From positions 1 through 8,105 of the forward strand of contig JAGOGU010000059.1 in the NCBI GenBank assembly GCA_017996515.1: a stretch of DNA of 8,105 bases, read 5' to 3'. Positions 1-5,634 of the stretch are shown in pieces (within the stretch, counting starts at the first letter, position 1; each line of letters starts with the position of its first letter). The notes beneath the pieces are model-generated. The model had not been told where the DNA came from, searched no databases, and saw nothing but the letters and a program-made list of their open reading frames with translations. A program made the position numbers and the translations under genes. The stretch comes from Allobrachymonas sp. GTDB taxonomy: Bacteria; Pseudomonadota; Gammaproteobacteria; Burkholderiales; Burkholderiaceae_C.

Positions 1-2709
1 GGCGGCAAGGCGGGCACTTTCCGTTTTGAAGTGCCGCTGACCAATGCCGAATACCATTTCGTGCCCCGCTACTTGCAACACGCCAACGAAAAACCCTGGC
101 CTGCACTGACGCAGCTCAATGGCCTGTTGGTATTCGACAAATCGTCGCTGTCGGTGCTCAACGCCACGGCACGCTTCAGCATGGCGCCCGATATCGTGGT
201 GCGGGATTTGTCGGCGCACATTCCGGATCTGGGAAAAAACATTGCGGTGGGCATATCGGCCAGTATGCAGGGGCCGTTGGAGCAGGCGTTGGCGCTCACC
301 AACCAGTCGCCGCTGGCCGTTATCACCGGCGATAGCCTGCAACACGCCACGGCCAATGGCACAGCCGATATTCAATTGGCGCTGGGGCTGCCCATCATGC
401 ACATGGAGAAGGCCATTGTGAAAGGCGCGGTGACATTGCAAAACAACGATGTGCGCATCACGCCCGATTCGCCTTTGCTGGCGCAAAGCCAGGGCAAGGT
501 GCAGTTCAATGAAAAAGGCTTCAGCTTGCAGGATGCATCTACCACGCTGCTGGGGGGCAAGGCAACGCTTGTGGGCGGAAGCGTTACGGTAGGCCAGGCG
601 GGCAGTAGTCGCGGCGGCAGGCATCAGGTCAAAATCGATGCGCAGGGTGTGTTTACGGCAGAGGGCTTGCGGCAAGAGCCATCGGTTGGCACCATCGCGC
701 AGTTGGGGCGTTTTTTGCAGGGGCACAGCGCCTACCGTGCCACATTGATGGTGAGCCGGGGCGCGTCCGAGCTGACGATGGATTCCGACCTGGCGGGCTT
801 GGACGTCAAGCTGCCAGCGCCCTTGCACAAGGGGGCGGCTGGCAAACTGCCGTTCCATTTCGCCAACCGCATCACCCGTACGGAGCGCGCATCCAGCGGA
901 ACCGAAACCGCAGTGGAAGACGAATTGGAGGTGCGTTTTGGTCAGGTGGTGCTGGCGCAATATGCGCGCGACCTGCGCCATGGCGACAGCCCCCGGGTGC
1001 TGCGTGGACGCGTGGCTGTTGGCGAGCAGGCGGTGCGTCAGCCGCCTCCCATGCCCGATGAGGGCGTGCATGCGCTGGTACTGATGGATCGGGTAGATGC
1101 CGATCGCTGGACCCATGTGCTCGAATCCGGTTGGGGCGATCAGGTACAAATGGTTACCGGCGCTGTGCAAGGAGCGGGCGCGACAGCAAGCACTTCGGCA
1201 GAAGCCGCAACGGGCGGTTCAGCGAGCCATTCAACCGGCAGTTACTTGCCCGACCAATTTGCCATGCAAACGCCTGCGTTGGCGTTTGCCGATCGGGTGT
1301 TTGAATCGCTGGTGGTAGGTGGCGCGCGTGAAGGGCGGCTGTGGAAGCTGTCACTCATAGCCAAGCAGCTCAACGGGTATGTGGAGTATCTGCAATCGGC
1401 CACGGGCGGGCCGGGCGGCGTCAAGGCCCGCCTGCAACACTTGACGCTGGAACCTGCCAACGTGCGGGAAGTGGGCGACTATGTGCGCCAAACGGCCAAC
1501 CCCACAACTTTGCCCTCTTTGGATATTGATGCCAGCAATGTCGATTTGATGGGGTACAAATTCGACCGCATTGCACTGCGAGCCGGCAACAACGCACAGG
1601 CGCGTCCGGCTGGGGCGGATCTGGTGGACGATGCGTTTGACCGCAAAGCCAACAATGTCTGGCGCATTCACGAGGTGACTGCCCTGATGCCCCACGCCAG
1701 ACTGGAAGGCAGCGGCGTTTGGGGCGTCCATCCCAGCGGCGCAGGCGGGCGCCTGAACCCGGAAGATTTGGCCAAACGCTTCGTATCGTTACAGGTGCGC
1801 GCCCAAACGCAAAATTTGGGTGGCGCGCTGGAGCATCTGGGTCAAAAAGGGCTGCTCAAGGCGGGCGAGGGCAGCATGGCCGGAACCCTGCGCTGGGAAG
1901 GCTCACCCGTTACCTTTGATCTGGAAACGCTCTCGGGCGAGTTGCGGCTGGATTTGCGCAAAGGGCACATCACCCGCATTAATCCCGGGGCGCTCAAACT
2001 CATCAGCCTGTTGAGCCTGCAAGGCTTGACGCGCCTGGGCGATATGGCGCAAGAAGGTTTTGCCTTCGATCGCATCGATGGCAGCCTGCACGTGAAGCGG
2101 GGCATTGCCAGCACCGACAACCTGGCCATTGCCGGTGCCATGGCCGACGCCAAAATAAACGGAAAAGTCGCCTTGGCGAGCCAAACTCTGAATCTGTATG
2201 TGGTGGTGCAGCCCAAGGTGGATTTGAGCACGGCAGCTTTGGCGGTGGGCGTGATCAACCCATTGGCGGGCGTGGGCAGCTATGTGGCGCAATGGGTATT
2301 GAGCAAGCCGATCAGCGCCATGGCCACGCAAACATTGCGCGTGCAAGGCCCGCTGGGCGATCCTGTGGTGACGCGCTTGCAGGGCAGTGAGGCCATGCTG
2401 GCCGAACAGCAAGTGCTGAAAAATCACGCAGCGCCAACGGCCTTCAACCCGCTGTGGGATTGGGCACCCATTACCGGTCGCCGCTTGCGCGAGCTGGATA
2501 TACAGTCTGAAGAGGATGATGTGGAGTCTGAGACAAACCCATCATCTGCAACTAGCTCCGAGCCTGCATCTGCTGCGGATACTGATACTGCTGCCCCTGT
2601 GCCGCCGCAGGCAGAAGCCAGTTCTGCCGCCAGTTCCGCTACAGTCCCCGCGTCTGCGCAAAAGGCGGCTCAAGATGCTTCTGAAACTGCACCGGTGCTT
2701 GTGCCGTAA
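1..2709 (+). CDS. yhdP: YhdP/AsmA-family envelope protein (TIGR02099-like), C-terminal part, 5' truncated by window
   Basis: The reading frame is open from base 1 (GGKAGTFRFEV...) to TAA at 2707-2709, 902 codons, so the GTG at 31 is an internal valine and the true start lies left of the window. The family (YhdP in E. coli, about 1270 residues) has an N-terminal membrane anchor, a long periplasmic beta-rich groove and an AsmA_2 C-terminal region, and is implicated in phospholipid transport to the outer membrane. Seen here: the repeated amphipathic-strand pattern, and a conserved AsmA_2-like block at about residues 600-795 of the visible part (GGALEHLGQKGLLKAGEG, LRWEGSPVTFDLETLSG, INPLAGVGSYVAQWVLSKPI). 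Residues about 385-415 form a Gly/Ala/Ser/Thr-rich loop. The last ~65 residues are a Ser/Ala/Pro/Thr-rich tail after an acidic SEEDD stretch, probably disordered. The family call is firm; the symbol is by family resemblance. Confidence 0.87.
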   Translation, partial: GGKAGTFRFEVPLTNAEYHFVPRYLQHANEKPWPALTQLNGLLVFDKSSLSVLNATARFSMAPDIVVRDLSAHIPDLGKNIAVGISASMQGPLEQALALTNQSPLAVITGDSLQHATANGTADIQLALGLPIMHMEKAIVKGAVTLQNNDVRITPDSPLLAQSQGKVQFNEKGFSLQDASTTLLGGKATLVGGSVTVGQAGSSRGGRHQVKIDAQGVFTAEGLRQEPSVGTIAQLGRFLQGHSAYRATLMVSRGASELTMDSDLAGLDVKLPAPLHKGAAGKLPFHFANRITRTERASSGTETAVEDELEVRFGQVVLAQYARDLRHGDSPRVLRGRVAVGEQAVRQPPPMPDEGVHALVLMDRVDADRWTHVLESGWGDQVQMVTGAVQGAGATASTSAEAATGGSASHSTGSYLPDQFAMQTPALAFADRVFESLVVGGAREGRLWKLSLIAKQLNGYVEYLQSATGGPGGVKARLQHLTLEPANVREVGDYVRQTANPTTLPSLDIDASNVDLMGYKFDRIALRAGNNAQARPAGADLVDDAFDRKANNVWRIHEVTALMPHARLEGSGVWGVHPSGAGGRLNPEDLAKRFVSLQVRAQTQNLGGALEHLGQKGLLKAGEGSMAGTLRWEGSPVTFDLETLSGELRLDLRKGHITRINPGALKLISLLSLQGLTRLGDMAQEGFAFDRIDGSLHVKRGIASTDNLAIAGAMADAKINGKVALASQTLNLYVVVQPKVDLSTAALAVGVINPLAGVGSYVAQWVLSKPISAMATQTLRVQGPLGDPVVTRLQGSEAMLAEQQVLKNHAAPTAFNPLWDWAPITGRRLRELDIQSEEDDVESETNPSSATSSEPASAADTDTAAPVPPQAEASSAASSATVPASAQKAAQDASETAPVLVP

Positions 2710-2788
2710 ATGGCGCGCGGTGTGGCGGTAGCTTGTGCGAAGCGGTAACGGATTATTTACAGTGCACAAGAGTGGTCGTCACATCCTC

Positions 2789-2794
2789 TACAAT
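2789..2794 (+). promoter_or_regulatory. Possible -10 element upstream of the zapB-like gene
   Basis: TACAAT lies 69 bases before the ATG at 2864, in the context CCTCTACAATC. The hexamer 17 bases upstream (ACAAGA) is a poor -35, so the call rests on the -10 alone. The same ten-base string CTCTACAATC occurs just ahead of hemN on the other strand. A start near 2801 would give a leader of about 63 bases. The 154-base gap between the yhdP-like gene and this operon holds no intrinsic terminator that I can see, so read-through from yhdP is also possible. Confidence 0.3.
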
Positions 2795-2863
2795 CAACCG
2801 AATCAAGGCTTTAGGCGCTGGCAGGGTGATATTTGTTCTTTGCCTGTCTGCGAATGATTCGAC

Positions 2864-3205
2864 ATGAATACCACGCTGACCCCTCTTTCTCTGGATCAGG
2901 TTGCTGATAACCTGGAACGCCTGCTGTTGCGTTACGAAGAACTGCAACGTGCCAACGCCCTGTTGCAAGAGCAACTGCTGGAAGTGACGCAAGAGCGCGA
3001 TGCCCTGCGTTCCCGCTTGGCCGCGGCACGCGCACGGGTCGATACCTTGCTGGAGCGACTGCCCGTGAATGAGTCCGGTACAGCAGCATCCGGCACAAGC
3101 GGTGCGGCGGCCCCAACATCTTCTCTTTTAACGGCTTTGTCGGCCAGACAAACAATGCCTGAATCCGGTGCGGCGCCTGCCGCATGGGGCGAGGAAAACG
3201 CATGA
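2864..3205 (+). CDS. zapB: ZapB-like cell-division coiled-coil protein (TIGR02449-type)
   Basis: This is a 113-residue cytoplasmic protein. Residues about 10-66 are a nearly continuous heptad-rich coiled coil (LERLLLRYEELQRANALLQ, then EVTQERDALRSRLAAAR). The remainder is an Ala/Ser/Thr/Gly/Pro-rich, probably disordered tail. In the family, small coiled coils encoded directly before zapA are annotated as ZapB-like or TIGR02449 proteins; ZapB binds ZapA and stabilises the FtsZ ring. The overlap with zapA (stop TGA inside the ATGA at 3202-3205) strongly supports the pairing. No clear Shine-Dalgarno precedes ATG 2864; the 11-base inverted repeat CGAATGATTCG (2851-2861) abuts it. The tail is long compared with the ~80-residue E. 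coli ZapB. The functional call comes from context plus coiled coil; sequence alone would not prove ZapB orthology. Confidence 0.75.
   Translation: MNTTLTPLSLDQVADNLERLLLRYEELQRANALLQEQLLEVTQERDALRSRLAAARARVDTLLERLPVNESGTAASGTSGAAAPTSSLLTALSARQTMPESGAAPAAWGEENA
3191..3195 (+). promoter_or_regulatory. Shine-Dalgarno of zapA (decides the start codon)
   Basis: GAGGA lies six bases before ATG 3202, inside the end of the zapB-like gene. It selects 3202 over the in-frame upstream ATG at 3184, which would lie before the ribosome site and add MGRGKR. Confidence 0.75.
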
Positions 3206-3555
3206 GCATGAAGCAGATCGAAGCACAAATCATGGGGCAGACCTATGTACTGGGTTGCCCTGAGGGCGCCGAAGAACAAATGCAGCAATCGGTGCAGCGC
3301 GTGGATACCGCCATGTGCAAAATCCGCGATGCCGGCAAAATCCGCGCGCGCGATCGCATCGCTGTGCTGGCTGCGTTGAACCTGGCTTTTGACCTGGTCG
3401 AGCGCGAGCAGGCGGGCGGCTTCAATGGCAGCGCAGCAGCCGCCCCATCACGGGCAACAGATTCTGCTGATGGCACAGAGTTGTTGCACCCGCGCATGCA
3501 ATCACTGCTGCATCGCATGGAAGACTTGTTGGCGCAAGACGGCAAATTGCTCTGA
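3202..3555 (+). CDS. zapA: Cell division protein ZapA
   Basis: This 117-residue protein is close to the usual ~100-110 of ZapA. ZapA is a cytoplasmic tetramer that cross-links FtsZ filaments at the division site and recruits ZapB. Seen: the N-terminal globular head (KQIEAQIMGQTYVLGCPEG, then EEQMQQSVQRVDTAMCKIRD) followed by the helical region RARDRIAVLAALNLAFDLVE, which carries the hallmark R-x-x-x-x-A-L-N-L-A pattern, and a C-terminal helix (MQSLLHRMEDLL). Residues about 70-95 are a small-residue linker (NGSAAAAPS) that looks longer than in E. coli. The start at 3202 is supported by GAGGA six bases upstream and by the four-base overlap with the preceding stop, which suggests translational coupling. 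The downstream neighbour is the 6S RNA gene, as in many proteobacteria. Confidence 0.92.
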   Translation: MSMKQIEAQIMGQTYVLGCPEGAEEQMQQSVQRVDTAMCKIRDAGKIRARDRIAVLAALNLAFDLVEREQAGGFNGSAAAAPSRATDSADGTELLHPRMQSLLHRMEDLLAQDGKLL

Positions 3556-3777
3556 GCGGTTTTTCGGCTCACAGGTTGGCGCAAAGCCGTGAACCATTCC
3601 GCACACTGTTATACGTTTAGGCGCTTGGTGAGCGGTAGCTGTTAACCCTCTATACCAATTAGCAATAAAAGGTAGTAGATGCTCTGCGCCGTTTGGCGCC
3701 GCTTCGTCTTAGACGTGGAAAAGAACGCAAACAAGTTTTCAATCTGTGCGAAATTTTCATCGTTACATTCAGCGGTC
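3556..3777 (+). other. Non-coding zapA-ssrS spacer, AT-richer than its surroundings
   Basis: No convincing gene lies here. There is a short hairpin GCGCC-GTTT-GGCGC (3686-3699) followed immediately by the near-palindrome CGTCTTAGACG (3705-3715). Neither has a T-tract, so zapA has no obvious intrinsic terminator and may read into ssrS. A promoter-like arrangement (TTAACC at 3642-3647 with ATAAAA at 3665-3670, 17-base spacing) is weak. E. coli ssrS has a second distal promoter, so a distal promoter here would not be surprising, but the sequence does not establish one. Confidence 0.35.
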
Positions 3778-3806
3778 TAGGCAGACAACGTGCTTGCTTG
3801 TAAAAT
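3778..3806 (+). promoter_or_regulatory. Probable ssrS promoter
   Basis: The -10 is TAAAAT (3801-3806) and the -35 is TAGGCA (3778-3783, four of six matches to TTGACA) with exactly 17 bases between. Initiation 5-7 bases after the -10 would fall at about 3811-3813, which is where the 6S closing helix begins. This agreement between promoter and RNA fold is the main support. Confidence 0.65.
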
Positions 3807-3810
3807 GAAA

Positions 3811-3983
3811 CCGTCTGTAGCGAGCATGGATTTATATTTCCTTGAACCAATGCTCATGGAGCACGGGCTTGGAACATTGCTTGGCAAGTGTGATCGTCTC
3901 GCGTTAGATGAACCCGGCGTCAAGCTGACCTCGCCCACCTGAACCCTTCCGTTCAGGATGCGACCATGTTCTGCTACAGACAC
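3811..3983 (+). ncRNA. ssrS: 6S RNA
   Basis: 6S RNA mimics an open promoter and binds housekeeping sigma-RNA polymerase, restraining transcription in stationary phase. Seen: a long terminal helix in which GTCTGTAGC (3813-3821) pairs perfectly with GCTACAGAC (3973-3981), then GAGCATGG (3822-3829) pairs with CCATGTTC (3964-3971, one G-U) after a single bulged T at 3972. Inside is a large unpaired region; on its 3' side sits the small hairpin CCTGAAC (3938-3944)/GTTCAGG (3951-3957), equivalent to the CCUUGAACC...GGUUCAAGG hairpin of E. coli 6S. The apical arm has GGCTTGG pairing TCAAGCT and a terminal hairpin TCGTCT-CGCGTT-AGATGA. Length (~173) is near the usual ~180. Position directly after zapA agrees with many proteobacteria. 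The ends are set from the helix and promoter and may be off by a few bases. Confidence 0.9.
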
Positions 3984-3993
3984 CTGATTACGC

Positions 3994-4023
3994 AAAATGC
4001 CGAGCATCTGCTCGGCATTTTTT
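3994..4023 (+). terminator. Intrinsic terminator of ssrS, possibly bidirectional
   Basis: A perfect inverted repeat runs AAAATGCCGAGCA (3994-4006) and TGCTCGGCATTTT (4009-4021), realistically ATGCCGAGC/GCTCGGCAT around a four-base loop, followed by TTTTTT (4018-4023). It lies about 10 bases after the 6S closing helix and 24 bases beyond the hemN stop. Read on the minus strand, the A run supplies a four-T tail, so it could also end hemN transcription, though less strongly. Confidence 0.88.
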
Positions 4024-4047
4024 ATGCGCTGAGCATCTGTCGCAGTT

Positions 4048-5535
4048 TCAAAGAATTTTGGAAAAGCGCACAGGCTGCTCGATATGCGCGGCATCTGTGC
4101 CCGCCGCATGGGCATTGGCGCGGGTTGTTTGCAAATGGTGGTCAAACACCATGGCAACGGCACGCACAAAGTACCAGCCCATGGGGGTGACGCAGAAACG
4201 ATCCGCCTGCATGTTGACCAGGCCCTGGGTTTGCAGTTGCTCCAGTTGCCCAATTTCTTTTGCAAAATAGGCGGCAAAGTCGATTTGCCAGTCGCGTTGC
4301 AGTGCATCAAACAGCACCTCGCCCTGGCACATGATGGCCATGATGACGGCGTGGCGAATCTGGTCATCGCGCGTCAGCCGCAGGCCGCGCTCTACAGGCA
4401 GTTGGCCTTGTGCCAGCAGTTGGCCGTAGGCGTCCAGCGTTTTGGCATTTTGGCTGTAGCAATTGCCGATGCGGCTGATGGCCGATATGCCCAGACCGAT
4501 CAGATCGCAGTTGGGACGGGTGCTGTAGCCTTGAAAATTTCTTTGCAGCGTGCCTTGCTTTTTGGCCTGTGCCAACTCGTCATCGGGCAGGGCAAAGTGA
4601 TCCATGCCCACATACACATAGCCTGCTTCGCTGAAATGCTGTAGCGCCAATGCCAGCAGATGGATTTTGTCGTTGCCGGTGGGCAAGTGGTGCGCGTCGA
4701 TGCGGCGCTGCGCCTTGAATCGCTCGGGCAAATGAGCGTAGGCGTACAGGGCGATGCGGTCGGGGCGCAAGGCGCAAACCTGTTGCAGCGTGCGCGTAAA
4801 CGAATCTGCATTTTGGTGCGGCAGGCCGTAAATCAGATCGGTATTGATCGAGGTAAAGCCCGCCTCGCGCGCGGCCTGCATCAAGGCAAAAACCTGTTCA
4901 ACCGGTTGCACGCGGTGTACGGCCTGCTGCACCGCCGGATCAAAGTCTTGTATACCAAAGCTGATGCGGTTGAAGCCCAATTGCTTCAAATGGCGCAGGC
5001 GCTGGGTATCCACGGTACGCGGATCAACCTCGATGGAATATTCGCCCTGCGGGTCGAAAATAAAAAAGGTTTGCAGCATGTGCATGAGCTGCTTCAGCTC
5101 ATCGTCCGACAAAAAAGTGGGCGAGCCGCCCCCCAAATGCAGCTGCGAAACGGTAGGGCGCTCGGTGGTCTGGGGGTGGGCCAGATGGAGTTGGTACAGA
5201 AGCAGCTCTTGTTGCAGCTGTTGCAGGTAATCAGCTGCCCACTCGTGGTGCTTGGTGATGATTTTGTTGCAGGCGCAAAAGTAGCACAGCGATGCACAAA
5301 ACGGAATGTGCACGTACAGCGATAGCGGCCGCGATGAATCCGTGTTGGCAGCAGCACCCGCCGTCTGCAAACGCGCGTGCAGCGCCTGCACAAGATCGTT
5401 GCTGCCAAATGCCGAGGTGAAACGGTCTGCCGTGGGGTAAGAGGTATAGCGCGGCCCCGCAATGTTGTAGCGGGCCAGCAGCTCGGCAGTGATGGGCAAA
5501 TGGGCGGTAGCGGCGTGGGCAGTAGCGGCGTTCAT
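4048..5535 (-). CDS. hemN: Oxygen-independent coproporphyrinogen III oxidase (radical SAM), HemN
   Basis: HemN decarboxylates coproporphyrinogen III to protoporphyrinogen IX without oxygen, using S-adenosylmethionine and a [4Fe-4S] cluster, in the cytoplasm. Seen, numbering from ATG 5535 (495 residues): N-terminal YNIAGPRYTSYPTADRF; the cluster motif HIPFCASLCYFCACNK with C80, C84, C87 and the extra C89; the SAM-binding glycine stretch LGGGSPTFL; then SINTDLIYGLPHQ, YAYAHLPERFK, and the HemN-specific GMDHFALPDDELA and QGYSTRPNCDLIGLG, which separate it from HemW. The C-terminus RFSKIL resembles E. coli HemN. It is somewhat longer than E. coli HemN (457), mostly at the N-terminus. A GTG at 5562 would add nine residues; neither start has a good Shine-Dalgarno, and ATG was preferred. 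It converges on ssrS and follows the NYN gene by about 100 bases. No FNR-type site (TTGAT-N4-ATCAA) is visible upstream. Confidence 0.94.
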   Translation of the reverse strand: MNAATAHAATAHLPITAELLARYNIAGPRYTSYPTADRFTSAFGSNDLVQALHARLQTAGAAANTDSSRPLSLYVHIPFCASLCYFCACNKIITKHHEWAADYLQQLQQELLLYQLHLAHPQTTERPTVSQLHLGGGSPTFLSDDELKQLMHMLQTFFIFDPQGEYSIEVDPRTVDTQRLRHLKQLGFNRISFGIQDFDPAVQQAVHRVQPVEQVFALMQAAREAGFTSINTDLIYGLPHQNADSFTRTLQQVCALRPDRIALYAYAHLPERFKAQRRIDAHHLPTGNDKIHLLALALQHFSEAGYVYVGMDHFALPDDELAQAKKQGTLQRNFQGYSTRPNCDLIGLGISAISRIGNCYSQNAKTLDAYGQLLAQGQLPVERGLRLTRDDQIRHAVIMAIMCQGEVLFDALQRDWQIDFAAYFAKEIGQLEQLQTQGLVNMQADRFCVTPMGWYFVRAVAMVFDHHLQTTRANAHAAGTDAAHIEQPVRFSKIL

Positions 5536-5543
5536 TGGCGCAG

Positions 5544-5549
5544 ATTGTA
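5544..5549 (-). promoter_or_regulatory. Possible -10 element directly ahead of hemN
   Basis: Read on the minus strand this is TACAAT within CCTCTACAATC, eight bases before ATG 5535. Initiation at the usual distance would fall at about 5536-5538, giving an almost leaderless hemN message, which would fit the missing Shine-Dalgarno. The hexamer 17 bases upstream (ATGTGC) is a poor -35, so this is tentative. Confidence 0.3.
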
Positions 5550-5634
5550 GAGGCTCTGGCACAAGCGCACATCCATAAAGGTTTGCTGATCAGGAAAGTG
5601 CAAAAGCTACGCTGTTCATTGGTCTATGGGCTGA

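Noticed and set aside
31..33. GTG at 31 as start of the first gene
   Set aside because: The frame is open from base 1 and the family is about 1270 residues or more, so this is an internal valine.
1903..2427. 174-residue minus-strand open frame opposite the YhdP-type gene
   Set aside because: It is antisense to the conserved AsmA_2 region and its composition (His, Gln, Arg rich) is typical of a shadow frame.
3184..3201. Upstream in-frame ATG for zapA
   Set aside because: The GAGGA ribosome site lies after this codon and is ideally spaced for ATG 3202, which also gives the normal ZapA N-terminus.
2811..3640. Strings TTTAGGCGCT and GCGGTAGCT each occurring in both the yhdP-zapB and zapA-ssrS gaps
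   Set aside because: Matches of nine to ten bases are expected by chance in a window this size, and the order and spacing differ between the two gaps.
3777..4367. 196-residue minus-strand open frame overlapping the 6S gene and the end of hemN
   Set aside because: It is antisense to a structured RNA and out of frame with hemN, with no family features; it is an incidental open frame.
4660..5325. 221-residue plus-strand open frame opposite hemN
   Set aside because: It lies wholly antisense to a well-recognised hemN and shows no domain pattern; it is a codon-bias shadow.
5563..5634. FNR/Anr-type site upstream of hemN
   Set aside because: Only a TGATCA core is present; the TTGAT-N4-ATCAA half-sites with correct spacing are absent.
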